Assembly (NCBI GenBank): GCA_002238605.1
Contig: MPMR01000007.1
Location: 92,001-156,000, forward strand
Direction: 5' to 3'
Length of the DNA: 64,000 nucleotides
Origin: BD2-11 clade cluster bacterium bin43
Lineage (GTDB): Bacteria > Gemmatimonadota > Gemmatimonadetes > Longimicrobiales > Gaopeijiaceae
Position 1 is the first letter of the stretch, and each line of letters starts with the position of its first letter. The translations under genes were made by a program, and so were the position numbers. Below, in pieces: positions 20,040 to 29,914 of this stretch. The notes beneath the pieces were generated by a model, which saw only the letters and a program-made list of their open reading frames with translations, was not told where the DNA came from and searched no databases.

Positions 20040-20780
20040 CTACATCGCCATGCCGCCGTCGACGGCCAGGACCTGACCGGTAATGTACCGGGCTTCCGGT
20101 CCAGCGAGAAACCGCGCGACGTCGGCAACGTCGGAAGGCTCCCCCAGCCGGCCCATCGGGATGCGCGTCCCCAGCTCCCGCGTGGTGCGCTCGTCGAGGT
20201 CGGCGGTCATGTCCGTTGCGATGTAGCCGGGAGCGACCGCGTTGCAGCGCACGCCCCGCTTGGCGAGCTCCCGGGCGACGCTCTTGGTGAGCCCCACGAG
20301 CCCTGCCTTGGATGCCCCGTAGTTGGTCTGACCGGCATTGCCCATCAGGCCGATTACGGAGCTGATGTTGACGATGGAGCCGGATCGGCGCTTCATCATC
20401 CCTCTGCATGCGGCACGGGTCATGTTGAAGGCCCCCGTGAGGTTGACCTTGATCACCGAATCCCAGTCCTCGTCCTTCATGCGCAGGAGAAGATTGTCCC
20501 GGGTGATGCCGGCGTTGTTGATCAGAATCGTGACGACCCCCTGGGCCTTCGCCACCGCGGCGACCGTGGTGCTGCATTGCCGCGGATCTCCGACATCGCA
20601 GAGGTAGCCGGCGTGACCGGAGCCCTCGAGTCGAGCCGCGGCGGAGGCCGCCCCGTCCTCGTCGATGTCCACGATGGCCACCCGGGCCCCGTCTGACGCG
20701 AGGACCTGCGCGATCGCGAGCCCGATGCCCCGCGATCCGCCGGTGACCAGGGCGGTCTGTCCGTCCAGTGCGCCGCTCAT
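20040..20780 (-). CDS. fabG: 3-oxoacyl-ACP reductase FabG
   Basis: NADPH-dependent reduction of 3-oxoacyl-ACP. Classical short-chain dehydrogenase of 246 residues: cofactor motif TGGSRGIG (13-20), NNAG (88-91), Ser140, Tyr154 and Lys158 as the catalytic set (NISSVIG...YGASKAG), and the C-terminal GQVLAVDGGMAM ending typical of FabG. The ATG at 20780 overlaps the fabD stop (ATGA) and has GGGAG upstream. Confidence 0.97.
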   Translation of the reverse strand: MSGALDGQTALVTGGSRGIGLAIAQVLASDGARVAIVDIDEDGAASAAARLEGSGHAGYLCDVGDPRQCSTTVAAVAKAQGVVTILINNAGITRDNLLLRMKDEDWDSVIKVNLTGAFNMTRAACRGMMKRRSGSIVNISSVIGLMGNAGQTNYGASKAGLVGLTKSVARELAKRGVRCNAVAPGYIATDMTADLDERTTRELGTRIPMGRLGEPSDVADVARFLAGPEARYITGQVLAVDGGMAM

Positions 20781-21727
20781 GATCCGCTCCCTGCCGCCAC
20801 CGGATCGGGAAACAGCTTCCGGACGCCTTTCGCGGTGCCCACGCAGACGGCGCTGACGCCCCGGGCGTTGCGCCGGCTCAATCCGCACAGCACGGACCCG
20901 GGACCGATCTCGACGAACCGCTCCACACCGCTTTCGACCATGACTCGCACCGATTGGGACCACAATACGGGGGAAGTGAGCTGCCGGACCAACAGCCGAC
21001 GCGCGAGGCCGGGATCCCGGACGGCCCCGGCGGTCACGTTCGAAAAGACCGGAAACTCGGGCGGTCCGAAAGATAGGCTGCGGAAACACTTCCGCAAACC
21101 CTCCTCCGCCGCGGCCATCAGGGGCGAATGAAAGGCGCCGGACACGGCCAGCCGCAGGGCCCGCCGGGCACCGGCTTCCCTGGCGCGCACCAGGACCTCG
21201 CCGATGGCCCCGGCATCCCCGCTCACCACGATCTGCGCGGGGGCGTTGAAGTTGGCCGGAACACAGACCAGCCCCTTCCCGGACACGCCGCGGCACACTT
21301 CGCGCACTTCGGGTTCCCCCAGGCCCAGGATGGCCGCCATGGCCCCGGGGCGGGCGCGTCCGGCCTCCCGCATCAGTTCGCCCCTGCGCCGCACGGCGTG
21401 CACGGCGTCCTCGAATCCGAGGGTGCCTGCGGCTGCGTGCGCGGAGAGTTCCCCAAGCGAGTGGCCCGCGGCGCAGTCGACGGGTCCCAGTCGCGGCCTC
21501 AGGACCGCGAGGGTTGCGAGAGAGTGGACCAGAATCGCGGGCTGTGCGTTGTGCGTCTGCAGCAGCTGGTCCTCGGGTCCTTCCCAGGCGAGGCGCGATA
21601 GCGGGAACCCGAGAATGTCGTCCGCTCGCTCGAAGACCCGTGCAGCTTCAGGATAGGAGGCTGCCAGGTCACGTCCCATCCCGGGAAACTGCGACCCCTG
21701 TCCGGGGAAGAGGAGAGCCAGTGACAC
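20777..21727 (-). CDS. fabD: Malonyl-CoA:ACP transacylase FabD
   Basis: Loads malonyl groups onto ACP. The sequence has LFPGQGSQFPGMG at the N-terminus, the nucleophile Ser90 in AGHSLGELSAH, the QIVVSG-type strand and GAFHSPLM with the partner histidine, then FVEIGPGSVLCGL. Start is a GTG at 21727, 26 bases after the fabH stop, chosen because homologous sequence begins there. The frame runs open far upstream inside fabH, but that part is not conserved. No clear ribosome site is visible. Confidence 0.96.
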   Translation of the reverse strand: MSLALLFPGQGSQFPGMGRDLAASYPEAARVFERADDILGFPLSRLAWEGPEDQLLQTHNAQPAILVHSLATLAVLRPRLGPVDCAAGHSLGELSAHAAAGTLGFEDAVHAVRRRGELMREAGRARPGAMAAILGLGEPEVREVCRGVSGKGLVCVPANFNAPAQIVVSGDAGAIGEVLVRAREAGARRALRLAVSGAFHSPLMAAAEEGLRKCFRSLSFGPPEFPVFSNVTAGAVRDPGLARRLLVRQLTSPVLWSQSVRVMVESGVERFVEIGPGSVLCGLSRRNARGVSAVCVGTAKGVRKLFPDPVAAGSGS

Positions 21728-21753
21728 CGGATGACGATCGACGTTGGAGGCCG

Positions 21754-22746
21754 CTACACGCGAAGAGCGGTGGCGCCCCATGTCAGACCCGCCCCGAAGG
21801 CGACCAGCAGGACGTTGGATCCGGGCCCGATGCGCCCCTTCTCGAGCGCCTCGTCGAGCGCCACCGGAACGGTCGCGGAACTGATGTTCCCATAGCGATG
21901 GACGTTGACGTACACCTTCTCCATGGGGACGCGCGCGTAGCGGGCGGTCGCCTCGATGATGCGGATGTTGGCCTGGTGGGGGATGAGCAGATCGACGTCG
22001 TCCGCCGTCCAGCCGGCTTGCCCGATCGCCAGGCGGGCCGACTTCGACATCGCGCGCACGGCGTTCTTGAAGACCTCCCGGCCCTCCATGAGGAGCAGGT
22101 GGGAGCGATCCGCGAGAACGGATTCGTCGAAGGGCCGGCGCGCCCCTCCGCCGGGTCTCTGAAGCAGGTCCGCGAGCTTCCCGTCGGACCGGATGTCGTT
22201 GGCGAGAATCCCCCGGTCGCCGGTTGCGGGACGGATCACGCTGGCGCCCGCTCCATCCCCGAACAGCACCGCGGTGGACCGGTCCTCCCAGTCCATGATC
22301 GACGTCATCTTCTCGGTGGACACCACCAGGACCACCTCGCCCATGCCGCTGGCGATGTATCCCTCCGCCAGGGCCAGGATGTAGAGGTAGCCCGTGCAGG
22401 CCGCGGAGATGTCCATGGCGGCCGCCTTGTCGGCCCCCAGCCGGGCCTGAATGTCGCACGCGGTGGAAGGCAGCAGCCTGTCCGGCGTCGCGGTCGACAC
22501 CAGCACCAGGTCCACGTCGCCGGCGCTCACGCCCGCCCGCTCGAGCGCCTGCTCCGCCGCGGCAACGCCCATGTCGCACACGGAGGTGCAGGGGCCTGCG
22601 ATGCGGCGCTCGTGGATGCCGGTGCGCTCGACGATCCACTGGTCGGTGGTGTCCACCATGCGGGTCCAGTCCTCGTTGGTGAGGACGCGATCCGGGAGAT
22701 ACCGTCCCGTGCTGGCGACTTCGGTAATGGGCCGGGATGAGGTCAT
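21754..22746 (-). CDS. fabH: 3-oxoacyl-ACP synthase III (FabH)
   Basis: Starts fatty-acid synthesis by joining acetyl-CoA with malonyl-ACP. The 330-residue protein has the triad Cys117 (DISAACTGYLYILA), His257 (IPHQAN) and Asn287 (HRYGNISSATVP), plus the FGDGAGA block and the terminal FGAGLTWGA. The start overlaps the plsX stop as ATGA. Confidence 0.98.
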   Translation of the reverse strand: MTSSRPITEVASTGRYLPDRVLTNEDWTRMVDTTDQWIVERTGIHERRIAGPCTSVCDMGVAAAEQALERAGVSAGDVDLVLVSTATPDRLLPSTACDIQARLGADKAAAMDISAACTGYLYILALAEGYIASGMGEVVLVVSTEKMTSIMDWEDRSTAVLFGDGAGASVIRPATGDRGILANDIRSDGKLADLLQRPGGGARRPFDESVLADRSHLLLMEGREVFKNAVRAMSKSARLAIGQAGWTADDVDLLIPHQANIRIIEATARYARVPMEKVYVNVHRYGNISSATVPVALDEALEKGRIGPGSNVLLVAFGAGLTWGATALRV

Positions 22747-23732
22747 GGGATGCGGGCCGCGGTTTCAGCCAGATAGCGGGCGACATGGCCGATCATCGAT
22801 GTTCCTACGGCCTTGGCCGCCACCCCGATGGCCTTGCTGATGGCCTTGGGGGGCGATCTGCCGTGGCAGATGACGGACACCCCGTTCACTCCCAGGAGCG
22901 GCGCCCCCCCGTATTCGGCGTAGTCGAGGATCTCGATCGTGGAGCGGTCCAGCGGTATGCGGATGCGCTCCTGCTCCCGGTCCATCACCCGAATCACGAA
23001 CCCCGCGACGGACTCGTAGAACTTGAGAAGCACGTTGCCGGCGAATCCGTCGGTGACCAGGACGTCGCAACGGCCATGGATGATGTCGCGGCCTTCGACG
23101 TTGCCAATGAAGTTGAGGTCGCTCCGGCTGAGCAGCCGGTGGGCTTCGACCGTACGCTCGTCCCCCTTCTCCGGCTCGGAACCGATATTCAGCAGGCCGA
23201 TGCGGGGCTCCTGCCGTCCCATCAGATCCTGTGCATAGACGTGGCCGAGAAAGGCGAACTGCAGGAGGTGTTGGGGACGGCAGTCGACGTTGGCGCCGGC
23301 GTCCAGCATCAGCATGTGCGCCCGGCTGGTGGTGGGCATGAGTGTGCCTACGGCGGGCCGGTCCACTCCGGGCAGCCGCTTGAGCAGAAACACCGACGCC
23401 GCCATCACCGCACCCGTGGGTCCGGCGCTGACGAAGGCGTCCACCTGGCCCCTTCGGTGGAGCCCGATCCCGGTCACGAGGGACGAGCCGGGCTTGCGGC
23501 GCACGACGGCCGCGGGGGATTCGTTGGGGGAGACTTTCTCCGGTGCGTGGACGATTTCCAGCCGCCCGCCTTCGGAGGCGCCCTGCCGGGCAAGTTCCGC
23601 CGCGATCCGCGCGCGATCTCCCACGAGAACGACGGTGACGTCCCCGTTTCCGTGCTTCAGTGCGTGCAGCGCTCCCGCGACTTCGGTCGCGGGGGCGCCG
23701 TCGCTGCCCATGGAGTCGAGCGCGATTCTCAT
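22743..23732 (-). CDS. plsX: Phosphate acyltransferase PlsX
   Basis: Makes acyl-phosphate from acyl-ACP for PlsY, linking fatty-acid and phospholipid synthesis. The 329-residue sequence begins IALDSMGSD, has AGPTGAVMAAS, DAGANVDCRP, IGLLNIGSEPEKGDE, NFIGNVEGRDI and DVLVTDGFAGNVLLK, all family hallmarks. It is the usual neighbour of rpmF upstream and fabH downstream. Confidence 0.97.
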   Translation of the reverse strand: MRIALDSMGSDGAPATEVAGALHALKHGNGDVTVVLVGDRARIAAELARQGASEGGRLEIVHAPEKVSPNESPAAVVRRKPGSSLVTGIGLHRRGQVDAFVSAGPTGAVMAASVFLLKRLPGVDRPAVGTLMPTTSRAHMLMLDAGANVDCRPQHLLQFAFLGHVYAQDLMGRQEPRIGLLNIGSEPEKGDERTVEAHRLLSRSDLNFIGNVEGRDIIHGRCDVLVTDGFAGNVLLKFYESVAGFVIRVMDREQERIRIPLDRSTIEILDYAEYGGAPLLGVNGVSVICHGRSPPKAISKAIGVAAKAVGTSMIGHVARYLAETAARIP

Positions 23733-23757
23733 GGTGGACCGGTTGCCGCCGGCGTGG

Positions 23758-23940
23758 TCAGTCCAGCTCGACTTCGATGACCAGACGATCCCGGTAGTAG
23801 CCGCAGGTGGGACACACGCGGTGCGGGATCTGCGGATCGTCGCAGCGCGGGCAGTTCCAGACCGCGACGGGTTCGGCTCGATGATGCGTGCGGCGCTTGC
23901 GCTGCCGCTGCTTGGAGGTACGACGCTTCGGGACGGCCAT
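23758..23940 (-). CDS. rpmF: 50S ribosomal protein L32
   Basis: 60 residues: the basic N-terminus MAVPKRRTSKQRQRKRRTHH, then a zinc ribbon CPRC...CPTCGYY with four cysteines, so the zinc-binding form of L32. It lies between yceD and plsX, the widely conserved order in which lipid and ribosome genes are co-transcribed. Confidence 0.97.
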   Translation of the reverse strand: MAVPKRRTSKQRQRKRRTHHRAEPVAVWNCPRCDDPQIPHRVCPTCGYYRDRLVIEVELD

Positions 23941-23952
23941 GGTTTCTTCGTT

Positions 23953-24465
23953 CTAGTGATTCGTGAGGGCCCGAAGCTTCTCCCATCGGGCATCGACATC
24001 CGGTGCGGTGCACTCGCACCGGGCCGTGTTTCGGTTTGAGCCGCACGCCGGACACAGTCCCCGGCAGTCGGGGTGACATTCGGCGTACATCGGCGCCGCG
24101 AGCGCGAATTCCTCCCGCAGCGGACCGGCGATGTCCAGTTCGGCCAGATGCGCAGGGAAAGTATGCACCTCCCCGTCATCCCCGCCGTCGAATTCATCGT
24201 CGGGGATGAAAACAAACCGGATCGGCAGCGCGAAGGTCTGCGCGACGGGCTCCAGACAGCGCCGGCACACCTGTGCCAGGGTGGTCGACATCCTTCCCTG
24301 GACCATGACCTGGCCCGCAGCCATTGATCTCGCCGTCAGCGCCACGCGGACGGGCTCGGACAGTTCCGGACCCGGTCTCCCGAGGGCGAAATCGGCGGCC
24401 GGGCAAGCCGCTCGCAACTGGAGCGTACCCGTGCGTTCGAGCGCGTTCAAGTTCAAGTGCAGCAT
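23953..24465 (-). CDS. yceD: DUF177/YceD family protein
   Basis: A 170-residue protein of the YceD family, almost always just upstream of rpmF and linked to 23S rRNA maturation in some organisms. It contains a cysteine pair in QVCRRCLEPV (~residues 70-80) and a second cluster CHPDCRGLCPACG near the C-terminus, which together suggest a zinc site. It begins 34 bases after ndk. A short run of T lies in that gap but I saw no stem before it. Confidence 0.88.
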   Translation of the reverse strand: MLHLNLNALERTGTLQLRAACPAADFALGRPGPELSEPVRVALTARSMAAGQVMVQGRMSTTLAQVCRRCLEPVAQTFALPIRFVFIPDDEFDGGDDGEVHTFPAHLAELDIAGPLREEFALAAPMYAECHPDCRGLCPACGSNRNTARCECTAPDVDARWEKLRALTNH

Positions 24466-24499
24466 AGCGTAAAAAGCTAGCGTCGCGCACGGCGCCGCG

Positions 24500-24928
24500 T
24501 CAACGCGATGCGACGCCCAGCCTCTCGTGGCGCGAAAAGAAGAAACCGATCTCGAGCGCGGCGTTGGCATCTGAATCGGACCCGTGGACGGCATTGCGCT
24601 CCTTCGACTCCGCGTAGAGCGCGCGTACGGTGCCGGGCGCCGCCTCGGCGGGATCGGTGGCTCCGATGGCCTCGCGAAACCGGGGCACGGCGTTCTCGGC
24701 CTCGAGCACCAGGGGCACGATGGGGCCGGAGGTCATGAAGGCCACCAGGGAATCGAAGAAGGGCCGCTCCCGGTGCACCGAGTAGAAGGCGGCCGCCTGC
24801 GCCCGCGACAACCGCGTCATGCGAAGGCAGCGAATGCGGAAGCCCGCCCCTTCCAGATGGGCGAGGATGGCCCCCGTGTTTCCCGAAGCGACCGCGTCGG
24901 GCTTGATGATGGCGAGCGTCAGGCTCAT
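24500..24928 (-). CDS. ndk: Nucleoside diphosphate kinase
   Basis: Transfers phosphate between nucleoside di- and triphosphates through a phospho-histidine. The 142-residue protein has LAIIKPDAV at the N-terminus, and the active His115 in [21 protein letters not shown]. The ATG overlaps the sucD stop as ATGA, so it is co-translated with succinyl-CoA synthetase, whose nucleotide product it can interconvert. Confidence 0.97.
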   Translation of the reverse strand: MSLTLAIIKPDAVASGNTGAILAHLEGAGFRIRCLRMTRLSRAQAAAFYSVHRERPFFDSLVAFMTSGPIVPLVLEAENAVPRFREAIGATDPAEAAPGTVRALYAESKERNAVHGSDSDANAALEIGFFFSRHERLGVASR

Positions 24929-25809
24929 CGCAGGGCCTCCCGGGTGAGATGCACGATGTCGACCGGCCGTCGCGCGACCCCGATCCCATTCTCGCGAAAC
25001 GCCCTGATCTTTTCCTCCGCGGTCCCGGAGGAACCGCTGATGATGGCGCCCGCATGCCCCATGCGGCGGCCCGGGGGCGCGGTCTGGCCGGCGATGAAGC
25101 CCACGATCGGCAAATCGAGACTGCGGCCGGCGAATTCGGCTGCCTCCTGTTCGTCCGTGCCCCCGATCTCGCCGATCATCACGACCGCCCGCGTCTCTCC
25201 GTCTTCGGCGAAGGCCTTCAGGCAGTCGATGAAGGTGGTGCCGATGATGGGGTCTCCGCCGATGCCGACGCAGGTGGTCTGGCCGATGCCGGCCCCGGTG
25301 AGCTGTCCGACCGCCTCGTAGGTGAGCGTGCCCGAGCGCGACACCACGCCCACCGGACCGGAGGTCACGATGTCTCCGGAGATGATGCCGACCGTTGCCT
25401 TGCCGGGCGAAATCACCCCCGGGCAATTGGGTCCCAGCAACCGCACGCCGTGGTCGGCGACGAAGGCGTAGGCGCGCGTCATGTCGAGCACCGGGACGCC
25501 CTCGGTAATGCAGACGATGAACTCGACGCCCGATTCCGCGGCCTCCATGATCGCGCTCGCGGCGAAGGGGGGAGGCACGTAGATCACGGAGGCGTTCGCC
25601 CCCGATTCCCCGACCGCCTCGTTCATCGTGTCGAAGACGGGCACGCACGCGCCTCCCGGACCCTGGACGACCCGGCCCCCCTTCCCCGGCGTGACCCCCG
25701 CGACCACGCGCGTCCCGTATTCGATCATTCTGCCGGTGTGGAAGGATCCGTCGCGGCCGGTGATGCCCTGGACCACCACGCGCGTGGATTCGTCAACGAA
25801 GATCGACAT
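24925..25809 (-). CDS. sucD: Succinyl-CoA synthetase alpha subunit
   Basis: TCA-cycle enzyme that makes ATP or GTP from succinyl-CoA with SucC. The 294-residue protein has the CoA-binding fold ([15 protein letters not shown]), [31 protein letters not shown] and the phosphorylated His252 in [11 protein letters not shown]. It starts 60 bases after sucC. Confidence 0.98.
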   Translation of the reverse strand: MSIFVDESTRVVVQGITGRDGSFHTGRMIEYGTRVVAGVTPGKGGRVVQGPGGACVPVFDTMNEAVGESGANASVIYVPPPFAASAIMEAAESGVEFIVCITEGVPVLDMTRAYAFVADHGVRLLGPNCPGVISPGKATVGIISGDIVTSGPVGVVSRSGTLTYEAVGQLTGAGIGQTTCVGIGGDPIIGTTFIDCLKAFAEDGETRAVVMIGEIGGTDEQEAAEFAGRSLDLPIVGFIAGQTAPPGRRMGHAGAIISGSSGTAEEKIRAFRENGIGVARRPVDIVHLTREALR

Positions 25810-25869
25810 GGAGCGGGACCGTGTGTTGTGGTAGGGAAGCCTGCGGGGGCTGCCGCCGGATGAGGAGCG

Positions 25870-27003
<1,134 letters not shown>

Positions 27004-27136
27004 TCGGTTTGCTCCGGGAGGAAGGAGGAAGCCATCGCGACGATCCGCCCGGCGAGGGCGCTTGCGGAAGGGCGCCGGAAGGGGCGACCGGCCAAGTTAC
27101 CCGGGCATCGGTTCACGATCAAGAATCCGCCTCGAC

Positions 27137-29914
27137 TCATGACCCGGCCTGGTCTTCGAAGCGCTCCAGGAGGTCGCGCAACTCGCGCAGGTGCGCGCCG
27201 AAACCGGCGAAGTCCCCTGCCCTGAGCGCCTCCTCCGCGCGGTCGAGCAGGTCGAGGGCGTCGGCTGGCCAGGTCGACGTGTCGGCTGCCAGGTCCCGCA
27301 ACTCGCCCAGGTCCGGGGGGTCGGCGGTCGTTCCCTCCTCGGGCGGGGTCACGGCGGCCAGCGCGGCGAGGGTGGCGTCCAGGGTCGGTTGCATCGCCAC
27401 CCGGCGGCCGTCGCTGACGACGAACTGGCGCAGCTCGGGAATCGCGTCCGATTCGGCGGCCAGAAAGATCGGTTCCATGTACATCAGCGTGCCGTCCACG
27501 GGAACGATGTGCAGATGGCCGGTCCAGACCTCGCTTCCCCCCTGGCGCCAGAGCGAGAGCTGCTGGGAGATGGAGGGATCCTGCTCCACGAGAGCTTCCA
27601 CCAGGCGGGGACCCGGGACCTGCTCCTCGACCGGGACGTCGTACAGGAGGAGCTCGCCGTAATGATCTCCGTCGCTGCGCGCGACCAGCAGCGCGGTCAG
27701 ATTCTGGCGGCCCGCGGGGACGAAGGCGGTGGTCAGCAGATACTCCGGCTCCTGTTCACCCGGCAGACGGAAAATGCCGTACTCGGGCCGGTAGGGGACG
27801 GGATTGGTGCCCTGGGCGAGCTCCGTGGCGGGCGCCCACACGTCTTCCTGGCCGTGGAAGGAGGGGGCCGTCTCCAGGTGATACTGGAACAGCACCCGGC
27901 CCTGCAGGCGGAGCAGCTCGCTCGGATAGCGAATGTGTTCGCGGAGCCCGGGAGGCATCTCCTCCATGGGTTGGAAGAGGCCCGGAAGGGTGCGCCGGTA
28001 GCCTTCGAGCAGCGGGTCGTTCTCGTCCACCACGTAGAAGGAGACTCGCCCGGTAACCCCGTCCACGGTGACCTTGACGCTGTTGCGCACATAGCTCACC
28101 GGAGACCGCGGTTCGAGTTCGTAGGCGCTCGCGAGCGGGAAGTGACGGGTTGCCGTGAAAGCGTCCAGCATCCACACGACGCGGCCCTCGTGCACGACCG
28201 GATAGGGCGCCTGGGGGAAGCGCAGGAAGGGGGCGATATCGCGCGCCCGCGCCGTCACCTGACGGCGAAACACGAAACGGCTCCGGGGCGAGACCTCGGA
28301 GGCGAACAGCAGGTTCGCGTCACGGAAGCGGAGCGCCAGGAGCACCTTCCGCAGCCAGGAATCGAGCAGGATGCCTTCCGGGTAGTCCACCCCGGCCTGA
28401 CCGGGTGCGCCCTCGGGGTCGAGAAAGGCCTCGGCGGTCGGATTGATGATGGCGTAGGCCTGTGGGCGGATGCCGAAGAACACTGAAGGGCGCACCAGGC
28501 GCAGTCTCTCGGGCGCTGCCACGCCTTCCGCGAACTCGGGAGGGATGGCGGACAGGATCGTCGACGGCCGGCCTTCGGGGGTGTGTTCCTCGGCCGCGCT
28601 GGCAACGGCGCCCATTCCGGCGATGTAGCGCTCGCGGATATGGAGGTTCTGCCAGTTGCGGTCCTCGATGCCGCCGGGCTCGATCTCGCGCACGGCCAGC
28701 GCAACCGGCACCAGGCCGCCGTCGGGTCCGCGGTAGCGGTCGATGGTGACGTCGCTGAACTCGTAGTAGCGGAAGCGGGCCTCCAGCTGGCGATACGTGC
28801 TCAGGAGCGCGCCCGGGGTCCACACCGGGATTCCGGCGAACTGGGCGGCGGCGGCCGTCGCGCGTGGTTCTTCGATCGTCCCGCGGTAGTCGAATCGTTC
28901 ACGTTGCAGCTGGTCGAGCCCGAACCCCATGCGCGTGAACTCGAGGTTGTGCTCGATGAAGGGGGTTTCGCTTTCCAGCTCGTTGGGCTCGACGCGGAAG
29001 CGCTGCACGGTCGCCGGGTAGAGCTGGGCGAGCACGAGCGTGCCCACGACCATGCCGCCCAGCCCGGCCGCGGTCGGGACGACCTTGCGCCGCGCGCCGC
29101 CCCACGCCACCAAGGCCGCCGAGCCCAGCGCGACCACCGCGAGGGCCGTCAGGGAGGGCAGGCGGGCTACCGCGTCGGTGAACCCGAACAGCCCCTGCAC
29201 GCCGGAGTTGCCGTCGAGCAGAAGGATGTAGCGCGCGATCTGGAAGCGGACGGCCAGCAGGACCAGAAACGTCGTGACCAGAAGGACGAGGTGCCGGCGG
29301 GCCAGGTCTTCCAGCCGGACCCCCTTGCGCGTCAGGCGCAGGGCGCCGGTGGCCGCATAGATCGCGATCGACAGACTGAAGAGGAAGAAGGCCAGCAGGA
29401 GCGCGAACGCGACGATCCCGCTCATCACCGGCAGGGCGAAGATGTAGAAGGACAGGTCGTGCCCCAGGATCGGGTCGCTCAACCCCCACGCGGGGGCTCG
29501 CAGCAGGAGCAGCAGCGCCAGCCCCGCTTCAGGGGGGACCACCGCGCTGAACCAGAGCGCCGCCAGCACCGAGATGACGAGCGTGCCGCGCGAGATCCAG
29601 ACGCCGGGGATTCTCTCGGATATCTCCAGATTGGCGAAACGCCTGCGGATCCTGAGCGCGCGCACCGCGACCGCGAACAGGCGCACGTTCGCGTAGACCA
29701 TCGCACCGACGGCCAGCATGACCAGGATGCGCACGCCCCAGCGTGCCAGCACCCGCGTCCAGAAGACGTCGAGATAGCCGTTGGCCCCGAACCAGAGGAT
29801 TTCGACGTAGAGGTCGATGGCCTCGCGCGCCAGCACGAGAACCGCAGTGGCGGCCGCGATCGAGACGACCAGAATCCGGCCACCGCGCCACGGGCGAGGG
29901 CGCGCCTCAGACAT
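27137..29914 (-). CDS. UPF0182 family large membrane protein
   Basis: About 925 residues, matching the UPF0182 family, whose function is not known. The first ~310 residues hold roughly seven hydrophobic helices, including a segment with ILWFGANGYLDVFWTRV, which is typical of the family. The rest is a large extracytoplasmic domain with family phrases such as FIEHNLEFTRMGFGL, RNWQNLHIRERYI, VSYVRNSVKVTVDG and FFGIRPQAY. The C-terminus is acidic and helical. ATG at 29914 overlaps the phosphomannomutase gene by 8 bases. Similar genes are common in actinobacteria, cyanobacteria and Gemmatimonadota. Confidence 0.9.
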   Translation of the reverse strand: MSEARPRPWRGGRILVVSIAAATAVLVLAREAIDLYVEILWFGANGYLDVFWTRVLARWGVRILVMLAVGAMVYANVRLFAVAVRALRIRRRFANLEISERIPGVWISRGTLVISVLAALWFSAVVPPEAGLALLLLLRAPAWGLSDPILGHDLSFYIFALPVMSGIVAFALLLAFFLFSLSIAIYAATGALRLTRKGVRLEDLARRHLVLLVTTFLVLLAVRFQIARYILLLDGNSGVQGLFGFTDAVARLPSLTALAVVALGSAALVAWGGARRKVVPTAAGLGGMVVGTLVLAQLYPATVQRFRVEPNELESETPFIEHNLEFTRMGFGLDQLQRERFDYRGTIEEPRATAAAAQFAGIPVWTPGALLSTYRQLEARFRYYEFSDVTIDRYRGPDGGLVPVALAVREIEPGGIEDRNWQNLHIRERYIAGMGAVASAAEEHTPEGRPSTILSAIPPEFAEGVAAPERLRLVRPSVFFGIRPQAYAIINPTAEAFLDPEGAPGQAGVDYPEGILLDSWLRKVLLALRFRDANLLFASEVSPRSRFVFRRQVTARARDIAPFLRFPQAPYPVVHEGRVVWMLDAFTATRHFPLASAYELEPRSPVSYVRNSVKVTVDGVTGRVSFYVVDENDPLLEGYRRTLPGLFQPMEEMPPGLREHIRYPSELLRLQGRVLFQYHLETAPSFHGQEDVWAPATELAQGTNPVPYRPEYGIFRLPGEQEPEYLLTTAFVPAGRQNLTALLVARSDGDHYGELLLYDVPVEEQVPGPRLVEALVEQDPSISQQLSLWRQGGSEVWTGHLHIVPVDGTLMYMEPIFLAAESDAIPELRQFVVSDGRRVAMQPTLDATLAALAAVTPPEEGTTADPPDLGELRDLAADTSTWPADALDLLDRAEEALRAGDFAGFGAHLRELRDLLERFEDQAGS

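Noticed and set aside
24466-24499. Run of five T between ndk and yceD as a terminator
   Set aside because: I could not build a good stem in front of it on the minus strand, and the genes are likely co-transcribed.
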